Assembly (NCBI GenBank): GCA_963719345.1
Contig: CAVRCA010000001.1
Span: 1,240,001 to 1,304,000 of the forward strand
Source of the DNA: CAVRCA01 sp963719345
GTDB lineage: Bacteria; Pseudomonadota; Alphaproteobacteria; Acetobacterales; Acetobacteraceae
Length of the DNA: 64,000 nucleotides
Direction: 5' to 3'
Shown: piece after piece, positions 56,228-64,000 of the stretch
Numbering within the stretch: the first letter of the stretch is position 1
Layout of the letters: every line of letters starts with the position of its first letter
Program-made: the position numbers and the translations under genes
Notes under the pieces: model-generated
Told to the model about the DNA's origin: nothing
Databases searched by the model: none
Seen by the model: only the letters and a program-made list of their open reading frames with translations

Positions 56228-57766
56228 ACCGGCTAACTGTAATTGTCGCCATCCTTTTCGTTGTCCCCGTACACGCCGAGACTCTCACGCCTGCCGGCAC
56301 GCCCGCCGGTTTTGACGCCCGCCTCGCCGCCGAGGTCTATGCCGCCGCGCTGACCTTCATGGCGCCGCGCATCCTGGAGCCGGTCCCGGTGCCGGAGTTG
56401 ACCGAGTGGGGCTTGCACGGGCTGACGGCCCTCGACCCCGATCTGCGGGTCGGGATTGGCAGCACCACCCTGGTACTCGGTTTTCGAGACCGGATGGTGC
56501 TGGCTCGCCAGCTCCCGACAGGGGGTACGCCGAGCGAATGGGCGGCGGCTGCCGCGGACCTCGCTGCGGCCGCTTGGCCAGCCTCTGCGGCGGTTCGGCG
56601 GGCCGGCACCGGTGGGGTTGTCCAGCGCTTCTTCGACGAAATGCTCGACCATCTCGATCCGTACCAGCCGATACATCCCGCCGGCTGAGGCGGGCGCCGA
56701 CCGTAGCCGGCGCAGCGGGCAGGCGGGCATCGGGCTCACCCTCGCAACCTTCGGCGGGATCGTCATCATCGCCGACGTCGTCCCCGACGGTCCCGGCGCG
56801 GCTGCGGGCCTGCGGGCGGGAGATCGGATCATCGCGGTCGACGGGCGAGCGACCCAGGACAAGACCGCCGGAGCGGTGTCCGGTTGGCTCGCCGGCGCGG
56901 ACGGCACAAAGGTGGAGATCGGGTGGCGCGGTCGGAACGGCCAGCCGCGCCGGGCGGTCGTGGAGCGGGCGACCGTGGCGGCCGAAACGGTCTTTGCCGA
57001 ACGCGCCGGCGCAGTGCTGCTGGTCAGGGTGACGGCGTTCACTCACCGCACCGAGGAAAGGCTGGCACACGACGTCGGCGGGGCGCTCGCCGGGCCGAAG
57101 CCGGTCGAAGGCATCGTGTTGGACCTGCGTGGCAACGGCGGCGGCCTGCTGCGCGAGGCCGTGACGGCGGCCGACATGCTGCTGCCCGCGGGTGTCGTCG
57201 CCATCACCACGGGGCGCGATCCCGCCGCCTCACGGGTGTGGCGGTCGGCGGGAGGTGCTCCGGCGACCGCCGTTCCCCTCGTGGTGATTGTCGACGGCCG
57301 CACCGCCAGCGCGGCTGAAATCCTCGCCGCCGCCCTGGCCGATCGGGGCCGGGCGGTCGTCGTCGGCAGCACGACCTTCGGCAAGGGTCTGACCCAGGCG
57401 ATCGCCCCGATGCCCGACGGCGGCGAGTTGTTCGTGAGCTGGAGCCGCGTCCTGGCACCACTGGGTTGGCCGATCCAAGGTCTCGGCGTGCTGCCGCAGG
57501 TATGCACCAGCCTCGGCCAGCCCGAACTCGAACGCCAACTGCGCGCGCTGGCCGCCGGACGTCAGCCGATGGCCGATCCCCTGGCGCTGCATCATCGGGC
57601 GCGAGCGCCGCTGCCTGCCGCCCAGATCGTCGCGCTCCGCAGCGCCTGCCCAGCCGCGGAGGGGCATGACAGCGATCTTGCGACGGCGCGCTTTCTGATT
57701 GGCCATCCGGGCGCCTACGCCACGGCCCTGCTGCCTCCCATGCGCGAGACGGCAGCCGCTCCTTGA
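56224..57766 (+). pseudogene. S41 family peptidase with PDZ domain (one frameshift)
   Basis: A signal peptide (about 1-16: VNRLTVIVAILFVVPVHAE) is followed by a helical N domain and RFFDEMLDHLDPY. A break near 56665 follows; dropping one C restores SRYIPPAEA. The PDZ domain (IVIIADVVPDGPGAAAGLRA) and the S41 core come after, with VLDLRGNGGGLLREAV, the nucleophile Ser in VDGRTASAAEILAAAL and the Lys in GSTTFGKGLTQ. It is a periplasmic tail-specific protease, about 513 codons. The GTG start overlaps the rnr stop; in alphaproteobacteria this gene commonly sits between rnr and rpmG. Confidence 0.84.
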
Positions 57767-57892
57767 GCGGATGGCCATTGAACGGGTGCTTGACGCGACG
57801 GGGTCGCCTCCGCATTTTGACCGCGAAGTCCCCCGCCCGCCGGGCGTGGCTCGCTCCGCCGTCCAGAGGTTCAAGTCTCAGAGGTCCAAGCC

Positions 57893-58060
57893 ATGGCCAA
57901 GACCAACACCGTGCAGATCAAGCTCGTCTCAAGCGCCGACACCGGGTATTTTTACGTCACAAAGAAGAATGCCCGCACCCAGACCGGCAAGTTGGAGATG
58001 AGCAAGTATGACCCGGTTGCTCGCAAGCACGTGCCGTTCCGCGAAGCCAAGATCAAGTAG
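57893..58060 (+). CDS. rpmG: 50S ribosomal protein L33
   Basis: 55 residues. It reads MAKTNTVQIKLVSSADTGYF, then VTKKNARTQTGKLEMSKYD, ending VARKHVPFREAKIK, the classical bL33 sequence. It lacks the Cys ligands of the zinc-binding paralogue, as in many alphaproteobacteria. GAGG lies upstream. It follows the S41 gene by 126 bases. Confidence 0.96.
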   Translation: MAKTNTVQIKLVSSADTGYFYVTKKNARTQTGKLEMSKYDPVARKHVPFREAKIK

Positions 58061-58124
58061 CGGAAATCGATAACCGCTGGCGTAGTTCCGGCCTGGTGAA
58101 CCGCAGCCCGGCGGGGCGATCCCG

Positions 58125-59477
58125 CTAGGCCATGCGAATGCAGTTCCGCCCGGCGTGCTTGGCGGCGTAGAGCGCCGTATCCGCTTCGGCAAGCAGGGTC
58201 TCGGCCGAGACCGAGCGGCCGCGGGTGCATGCCAGCCCGATGCTGATCGTCAGCCTTGACGGCACACCCGGTGCGGCGCGATCGGCTCCCTCGATGGCGG
58301 AGCGCAACCGCTCCGCCGCGCTCGCCGCATCCGACGTGCTGGTGCCCGGCATGACGACGACGAACTCGTCGCCGCCGTAGCGTGCCACCAAATCGAATAC
58401 CCGCGTGCTGCCACGCAAGCGCTCGGCCACGTCCCGCAGTGCCCGATCCCCGACCGCGTGTCCGAACGTGTCGTTCACCGACTTGAAGTGATCGACATCC
58501 ACGACCACCAGGGCAAGCTCGTTGCCCGGCCCCGCGCTCAGCAATCCACGCAGGTGCTGCAACAGGTAGCGTTGATTGTAGAGGCCGGTGAGCGGATCGG
58601 TCAGCGCCATTTCCAAAGCGCTGCCAAGATCGGCCCGCAGCCGATCGTGATAGAACTTCCGCCGTATCTGGTTCCGCGCCCGCGCTCGCAACTCGTTCTC
58701 GTCTAGCGGCCGCAGCAACCAGTCATTGGCGCCGAGATCGAAGCCGCGCAGGATGCGGGTACGCTGTTCCGGCTCGGCAATCAGAAGCAGCGGCGTCTCG
58801 TGCGTCGCGTCTGCCGCGCGCAGCCGTGAAGCCAAGCGCAGCGGGTCCTCCGAACTCATTCCGAGGCTGAGCACGATCAGATCGAATGGGATGGCGCTCG
58901 AGAGTGCCACCGCCTCCGCCTCGCTGCGCGCGCGGCCGGGCACGATACCGTCCCGCGACAGCGCCTCCTGTACCCGCTCGGCGCCGAGGTCCCAGTCGTC
59001 GACGACCAGTGCGCGAGCGCCGGCGACCGAGGGCAGCACGCTCGGCAGACCGGTCAGCCCCAGCCCTCGCGTCGTCTCCCCGCGCGCCCGCCATTCATCA
59101 AGCAGCCGCTTCAGCCGGACCAGGCTGCGCACACGCGCAAGCAGGGTGTCGTATTCGACCGGTTTGGTCAGGAAGTCGTCGGCGCCGGAGTCAAGCCCGC
59201 GCAGCCGCTCCCCCGGCTCTCCCAAGGCCGTGACCATCACGACGGGGATGTGCAGGGTGCTCGGGTCCTCCTTGAGCCGACGACAGCACTCGAAGCCGTC
59301 CATTTCGGGCATCATTACGTCGAGCAGGATCAGGTCAGGTTGCCAGGATCTCGCAACTTCGAGGCACTCGAAACCGTTCTGACCTGTGGACGTCTGGTAG
59401 TATTCGGCGGAAAGCTTTGCTTCCAGCAACCGAGTGTTGGACGGAACGTCATCAACAATCAGTATGCGAGCCGTCAT
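58125..59477 (-). CDS. pleD: PleD-like diguanylate cyclase (REC-REC-GGDEF)
   Basis: 450 residues. REC1 (1-120) has MTARILIVDDVPSNTRLLEA, the phospho-Asp in LILLDVMMPEMDG and the Lys in DDFLTKPVEYDT. REC2 (about 150-270) has lost the phospho-acceptor: the position reads LIVLSLGMSSEDP, so it acts as a dimerisation adaptor. The GGDEF domain (about 290-450) has the intact GGDEF in VARYGGDEFVVV and an inhibitory RxxD site (RVFD) five residues before it. It makes cyclic-di-GMP from two GTP when REC1 is phosphorylated. Start ATG 59477. Monocistronic. Confidence 0.94.
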   Translation of the reverse strand: MTARILIVDDVPSNTRLLEAKLSAEYYQTSTGQNGFECLEVARSWQPDLILLDVMMPEMDGFECCRRLKEDPSTLHIPVVMVTALGEPGERLRGLDSGADDFLTKPVEYDTLLARVRSLVRLKRLLDEWRARGETTRGLGLTGLPSVLPSVAGARALVVDDWDLGAERVQEALSRDGIVPGRARSEAEAVALSSAIPFDLIVLSLGMSSEDPLRLASRLRAADATHETPLLLIAEPEQRTRILRGFDLGANDWLLRPLDENELRARARNQIRRKFYHDRLRADLGSALEMALTDPLTGLYNQRYLLQHLRGLLSAGPGNELALVVVDVDHFKSVNDTFGHAVGDRALRDVAERLRGSTRVFDLVARYGGDEFVVVMPGTSTSDAASAAERLRSAIEGADRAAPGVPSRLTISIGLACTRGRSVSAETLLAEADTALYAAKHAGRNCIRMA

Positions 59478-59647
59478 CAGCGATCGTCTGACCTCGGGTA
59501 ATCCGCCGTGAACGCCCGCGGCAGAGTTACAGGGCAATAGTGGTCGACCGACCCGATGGATGCAACGTCTGACACTTGCGACACCGAATCTGTTACGAGG
59601 GCCGCGGCGTTCCTAGTGCGATTCTAACGAGCGAGAGTGACCAAAGG

Positions 59648-60280
59648 ATGAATTGGGCCATCGATCCCTCGCGACAGGGAACCGCTGCCGCTACGCTTCC
59701 GGCACGCCCGGAGGCCGCGAAGCCGTGGATGTTCTTTCGACGCTGGCTGGCCAATCCGTTGCAGATGGGCTCTGTCGTGCCGTCCTCGCCGGCGCTCTGT
59801 CGACGCATTGCCGCGCAGGTGCGCCGCGCACCCGACCAAGTGGTGCTCGAACTCGGCGCCGGCACCGGGGTGATTTCGCACACGCTGCTGGCGTCCGGTG
59901 TGCCTGCCGACCGGCTCATCGTGGTCGAAATCGTCCCCGCCATGGCGCAGCACCTGCGCCGCATTCTGCCCGGCGTCTCCGTCGTCGAAGGCGACGCGCG
60001 TTCACTTGCTGATCTGATTCCAAAACAATGGCACGACAACGTCGGAAGTGTGATCTGCGGCATTCCGCTCGTGCTGCTGCCGCTCGCCCAACAGCGCCGC
60101 TTCATCGATGCCATCGAGGCGGTCGCGCCCGGCCGTGGCTTCCTGCACTACAGCTACTGCGTCACTTCGCCGCTGCCCTGGCGCAAGCATGGCCTTGTCG
60201 CCAAGCGCGAGGCCTGGACCCCGCTCAACTTCCCGCCCGCCAGCGTGTGGCGCTACACCCCGGCCGGCGCGCCGGCGTAG
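59648..60280 (+). CDS. Phospholipid N-methyltransferase-like SAM enzyme (PmtA type)
   Basis: 210 residues. The Rossmann SAM motif is VLELGAGTGVISHTLLASGV, followed by IVVEIVPAMAQHLRRILPG and VVEGDARSLADLIPKQWHD. The N-terminal FFRRWLANPLQMGSVVPSSP is typical of the alphaproteobacterial PmtA-like group, which methylates phosphatidylethanolamine to phosphatidylcholine. Activity is inferred from that similarity; a close relative with another lipid substrate is possible. The ATG at 59648 follows AAAGG. Confidence 0.82.
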   Translation: MNWAIDPSRQGTAAATLPARPEAAKPWMFFRRWLANPLQMGSVVPSSPALCRRIAAQVRRAPDQVVLELGAGTGVISHTLLASGVPADRLIVVEIVPAMAQHLRRILPGVSVVEGDARSLADLIPKQWHDNVGSVICGIPLVLLPLAQQRRFIDAIEAVAPGRGFLHYSYCVTSPLPWRKHGLVAKREAWTPLNFPPASVWRYTPAGAPA

Positions 60281-60357
60281 CGTTCGGCTCAGCGGCTGTC
60301 GAGCTGGCCGCGCCGATCGGCGTCGCTCATCGCCATCCCTTCCTACGTCGGCGCCCG

Positions 60358-61543
60358 TCAGGTGTTGCCGGCCAGAAAATCCATCGCGGCCATCACGCCG
60401 CCGGGCGAATACGGGACGCCGGCGGCGCGCAGCCCCATCTCCACCCCGCCCAAGGCGCCGACAAGCTGCAGGTCGCCGAGGTCGCCCAGGTGGCCGATGC
60501 GGAACACGCGGTCCTTGAGCACACCGAGCCCGGTGCCGAGACTCATGTTGGATTTTTCCAAGGTCGCGGCGCGGACCGCGTCGGCGCTGAACCCCTCGGG
60601 CACGCGCACTGCGGTCAGGCTCGAGGAATAGCCATGCGGATCGACGCACTGGTTTTCCAACCCCCAGCCGCGGATGGCGCGTCGCGTCGCCTCGGCAAGA
60701 CGGTCGTGGCGGGAGAACGTGTTTGCCAGCCCCTCCTCGAGGAGCATCTTGACGGCTTCGTTCAGGCCGTAAAGCAGGTTGATCGCCGGCGTGTAGGGAA
60801 AATACCCGGTGGCGTTCAGCTCCAGCATGGGTTGCCAGTCCCAGTAGCTGCGCGGCAACCCGCCCGCTTGGGAGGCGGCCAGCGCCTTCTGGCTGATCGC
60901 GTTGAAGCCGAGGCCCGGCGGCAGCATCAGCCCCTTCTGGGAGCCGCCGATGGTGACGTCGACGCCCCATTCGTCGTGCCGGTACTCCATGCTGCCGAGC
61001 GAGGAGATTGCGTCCACCATCAGCAGGGCGGGGTGGTGCGCCGCGTCCATCGCCCGCCGAACGGCCGGGATGTCGCTGGCGCAGCCGGTCGAGGTCTCGT
61101 TGTGGACGACGCAGACCGCACGGATGCGGTGCGCGTGGTCCTCGGCCAGCGCGGCGGCAATCGCCTCCACGTCCGCGCCGCGCCGCCAATCGGTCTCGAT
61201 CATGCGCGGCTGCAGTCGGAGCTTGCGCGCCATCTCCTCCCACAGGTTGGCGAACCAGCCGGTCCGGCACATCAGGACCCGTGTCGCCGGCCGACAGGGT
61301 GTTGACCAGTGCGGCCTCCCAGGCCCCGGTGCCGGAAGAGGGATAGATGATCACCGGCTGCGCGGTCTGGAACACCAGCCGGATGTTGGCCAGGATCTCG
61401 CGCCCCATGGCGCCGAAATCGGCGCCGCGATGGTCCATGGTCGGATGGTCGATCGCCCGCAGCACCCGGTCCGGCACGTTGCTCGGCCCCGGGATCTGCA
61501 GGAAATGCCGGCCGGGCACCCGCTTCGGCTGATAATACGCCAT
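60358..61543 (-). pseudogene. Class V aminotransferase, serine-glyoxylate type (one frameshift)
   Basis: PLP enzyme, fold type I, about 395 codons. It starts MAYYQPKRVPGRHFLQIPGP with FLQIPGPSNVPDRVLRAI and DHPTMDHRGADFGAMG. A break near 61285 follows IIYPSSGTGAWEAALVNTL. It continues with HNETSTGCASDIPAVRRAM, VDAISSLGSMEYRHDEWGVD and the cofactor Lys in TIGGSQKGLMLPPGLGFN. It should interconvert serine and glyoxylate to hydroxypyruvate and glycine, or act on a close analogue. Divergent from the FAD/Fe-S dehydrogenase, which could supply an alpha-keto acid substrate. Confidence 0.85.
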
Positions 61544-61676
61544 CGTTCTCTTTCCCCGCGAGCCACGCTTGCGCACCCGGAGCGGATTGTCACCGGGTCG
61601 GTGTTGGCGCATTCACCACGTCTCGCGGCGTGACGCCAGTTCTCTCGCCGCAAGGCCGCCGTCGAGGATTAGCCGA

Positions 61677-64000
61677 TTGACCGCCCAGAAGACCGAACCG
61701 GGTGACCCCAGGCTCGCTGACCGGCTGCGCCGGGCGCTCGAAGGCGAGGTGCTGTTCGACCGCGGGAGCCGTGGCCGCTATGCGACCGACGCCTCGATCT
61801 ACCAGGTCGAGCCGATCGGGGTCGTGGTGCCGCGTTCCGTGGAGGACGTGGCGGCCGCCCTCGCCATCGCACGCGAGCAGGGCGTGCCCGTACTGGCGCG
61901 CGGCGGCGGCACCAGCCAGTGCGGCCAGACCGTGAACCGCGGCCTCGTCATCGATTGCAGCAAGCATCTGCGCCGCGTGCTGCACGTCAGCGACGACGCG
62001 GCGACGGCGACGGTCGAGCCCGGCCTGGTGCTCGCCGACCTGAACGCGGCGCTGCGTCCGCGCGGCGTGTTCTTTCCGGTCGACCCCTCGACGCACGCCC
62101 GCTGCACGATCGGCGGCATGACGGGCAACAACTCGTGCGGCTCGAAATCGATCCGCTACGGGCTGATGGCCGACAACGTCCGGGCGATCGACGCCATCCT
62201 GGCCGACGGCACGCGCCACCGTTTCGGCAAGCTGCCCGACAATCTCGGCGACGACATCCCGCCGAGGATCGCCGGGCTGGTCCAGCGGCTGCGCGCCCTG
62301 GGTGCGGCAGAGGCGGAGGAGATCGCCGCCCGCTTCCCGCGCCAGCTCCGCCGCGTCGGCGGCTACAACATCGAGGCGCTGACCCCGGCGGCCCGAGCGG
62401 CGGGACGGGACAACCTGGCACGGCTGCTGGTCGGTTCCGAGGGCACCCTCGCCTTCTCCGCCGCGATCGAGCTGGCGCTCGCCCCGATCAAGCCGCGCAA
62501 GCTGCTCGGCATCTGCCAGTTTCCCTCCTTCCGCGCCGCGATGGAGGCGACGCGGCACATCGTCACGCTCGATCCCGAGGCGGTCGAGCTGGTCGACCGC
62601 ACGATGATCGACCTCGGACGGGACATCGCCATCTATCGCCCGACGATCGAACAGATGCTGATCGGCGAGCCGGGCTCGCTGCTGATCGTCGAGTTCCACG
62701 GCCATGCCGACGCACCCCTGACGGCCAAGCTCGATGAGCTGGTTACGTTGATGGGCGATCTCGGCCATCCGGGCGCCGTGGTGCGGGCGGCCGACCCGGC
62801 CTTCCAGACCCGCATCGCCGCCGTGCGCGAGGCCGGGCTCAACATCATGATGTCGATGAAGGGCGACGGGAAGCCGGTCTCCTTCATCGAGGATTGCGCG
62901 GTCGGGCTCGACGACCTCGCCGACTACACCGAGCGGCTCAACGAAGTGTTTGCCCGCCACGGCACCACCGGGACGTGGTACGCGCATGCCTCGGTCGGCT
63001 GCCTGCACGTCCGCCCGGTGCTGAACATGAAGGACCCGGCGGACGTCGCCACCATGCGGACGGTGGCGGAGGAGTGCTTTGCGCTCGTGCGCGAGTACAA
63101 GGGCTCGCACAGCGGCGAGCACGGCGACGGCATCGTGCGGAGCGAGTTCAACGCGACGATGTTCGGCCCGCGCATCGCCCGCGCCTTCGAGACCGTGAAG
63201 GACGCCTTCGATCCGGCGGGGCTGCTCAACCCGAACCGGGTCGTCCGGCCGCCCCGGATGGACGACCGCGCGTTGTTCCGCTACCCGCCCGATTATCGGC
63301 CGGCCCCCGGCTTCACGCCGAAGCTCGACTGGTCCGACCACCCCGGACCGCTCGGCGGCATGCTGGGCGCGGTGGAGATGTGCAACAACAACGGCACCTG
63401 TCGCGGCTTCGACGCCGGCGTGATGTGCCCGAGTTTCCGCGCCACGCGCGACGAGCAGCACGTCACCCGCGGGCGCGCCAACACGCTGCGCCTGGCGCTC
63501 ACCGGCCAGCTCGGCCCCGACGCGATGGCGTCCGACACGGTGGCGGACGCCATGAAGCTCTGCGTGTCCTGCAAAGCCTGCCGGCGGGAGTGCCCGACCG
63601 GTGTCGACATGGCCAAGATGAAGATCGAGGTGCTGGCCGCCCGCTCGGCGCAGCGGGGCGTGGCGGCGCGCGAACGGGCGATCGCCGAGCTGCCCCGGCT
63701 CGCCCCGGTGCTGAGCCGCATGGCGCCATTCGCCAATTGGAGCGTCTCGCACCCGGCGCTGAACCGGCGGCTCGGCCTCGCCGATCGGCCTCTGCCGCGC
63801 TGGCGGCGTGACTTCTTCCGCGACGCGGAGGCGGAACGCCGGACACCGGCTCACCCGGTCGGCGAGGTTCTGCTGCTTGCCGACACCTTCAACCGCTATT
63901 TCGAGCCCGAAAACCTGCGGGCTGCGGTCCGGGTTCTCTCGGCGGCCGGCTACCGCGTCACCTCGCCGCGGTCGCGCGGCCGGCCGCTGTGCTGCGGACG
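61677..64000 (+). CDS. FAD- and Fe-S-binding D-2-hydroxyacid dehydrogenase (partial, cut by window end)
   Basis: 774 residues visible, no stop. An FAD_binding_4 domain (about 20-230: VPVLARGGGTSQCGQTV, GGMTGNNSCGSKSIRYG) is followed by FAD-oxidase_C (about 260-530, ending SGEHGDGIVRSEF and FDPAGLLNPNR). A 4Fe-4S domain then shows CNNNGTCRGFD with VMCPSFRATRDEQHVTRGRA and KLCVSCKACRRECPTGVDM. The start of a CCG-type region (RPLCCG) reaches the edge. The layout matches D-lactate/D-2-hydroxyglutarate dehydrogenases with fused GlcD and GlcF parts. The likely start is TTG at 61677; no better in-frame start is seen. Confidence 0.9.
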   Translation, partial: MTAQKTEPGDPRLADRLRRALEGEVLFDRGSRGRYATDASIYQVEPIGVVVPRSVEDVAAALAIAREQGVPVLARGGGTSQCGQTVNRGLVIDCSKHLRRVLHVSDDAATATVEPGLVLADLNAALRPRGVFFPVDPSTHARCTIGGMTGNNSCGSKSIRYGLMADNVRAIDAILADGTRHRFGKLPDNLGDDIPPRIAGLVQRLRALGAAEAEEIAARFPRQLRRVGGYNIEALTPAARAAGRDNLARLLVGSEGTLAFSAAIELALAPIKPRKLLGICQFPSFRAAMEATRHIVTLDPEAVELVDRTMIDLGRDIAIYRPTIEQMLIGEPGSLLIVEFHGHADAPLTAKLDELVTLMGDLGHPGAVVRAADPAFQTRIAAVREAGLNIMMSMKGDGKPVSFIEDCAVGLDDLADYTERLNEVFARHGTTGTWYAHASVGCLHVRPVLNMKDPADVATMRTVAEECFALVREYKGSHSGEHGDGIVRSEFNATMFGPRIARAFETVKDAFDPAGLLNPNRVVRPPRMDDRALFRYPPDYRPAPGFTPKLDWSDHPGPLGGMLGAVEMCNNNGTCRGFDAGVMCPSFRATRDEQHVTRGRANTLRLALTGQLGPDAMASDTVADAMKLCVSCKACRRECPTGVDMAKMKIEVLAARSAQRGVAARERAIAELPRLAPVLSRMAPFANWSVSHPALNRRLGLADRPLPRWRRDFFRDAEAERRTPAHPVGEVLLLADTFNRYFEPENLRAAVRVLSAAGYRVTSPRSRGRPLCCG

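Noticed and set aside
61590..63854. 754-residue open frame antisense to the FAD/Fe-S dehydrogenase
   Set aside because: Opposite a clear enzyme with FAD and Cys motifs; no domain or start context.

Overview
The window is GC-rich, densely coded DNA from a free-living, metabolically versatile alphaproteobacterium. The best guess is a Rhodospirillales/Acetobacteraceae-type lineage. This rests on the hrcA, grpE, dnaK, dnaJ cluster, the rnr, S41 protease, rpmG order, a PleD-like diguanylate cyclase, a PmtA-like methyltransferase, RpoH-like heat-shock promoters, and palindromic intergenic repeats of a kind common in alphaproteobacteria. The placement is inference; no rRNA is present.

Layout. 1-1.55 kb: the end of a two-component pair. 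1.97-5.77 kb: a molybdenum hydroxylase operon (2Fe-2S, FAD and Mo subunits, PaoABC-like), followed by a convergent EnvZ/OmpR-like pair (5.77-7.82 kb) and a divergent small exported protein. 8.7-12.7 kb: a probable beta-barrel protein, two unknown genes and a D-aminoacylase-like amidohydrolase. 13.2-18.7 kb (minus strand): a five-gene operon of a DHA2 exporter, two amidohydrolases, a Rieske protein and an ACS-type importer, lying directly behind tRNA-Val(GAC). 18.9-20.8 kb: an N-formylglutamate amidohydrolase-like gene, a candidate small RNA and a lytic transglycosylase. 20.85-28.8 kb: a CoA-transferase/acyl-CoA dehydrogenase pair, an RND efflux system and a PIG-L deacetylase. 28.75-32.8 kb: a GFA-domain protein with a tiny lipoprotein, then a MarR-EmrA-EmrB efflux operon. 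33-38.5 kb: a DsbA-like isomerase, an oxygenase plus CoA-transferase operon, a ThDP enzyme and a ChbG-like deacetylase. 38.5-43.5 kb: a substrate-binding protein, a UGSC-family selenoprotein translationally coupled to a thioredoxin-fold partner, and a carboxylesterase. 43.6-50.25 kb: a DUF892 protein and the heat-shock locus. 50.3-64 kb: envelope proteins, two tandem Lin0512-family paralogues, a PLP decarboxylase, RNase R, an S41 protease, L33, a diguanylate cyclase, a methyltransferase, a class V aminotransferase and a truncated FAD/Fe-S dehydrogenase.

Two things stand out. First, at 39776-40294 (minus) an in-frame UGA is followed at once by Gly-Ser-Cys and by a SECIS-like hairpin, which reads as a selenocysteine codon of the UGSC family. 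The usual reading would split this gene in two. Second, at least thirty frameshifts cluster in 2.2-7.8 kb and 20.8-29 kb, while genes elsewhere are mostly intact. Because the motifs survive in alternating frames, sequence error is likelier than decay. Such genes are typed pseudogene to mark the broken frame only, and their internal coordinates are approximate.
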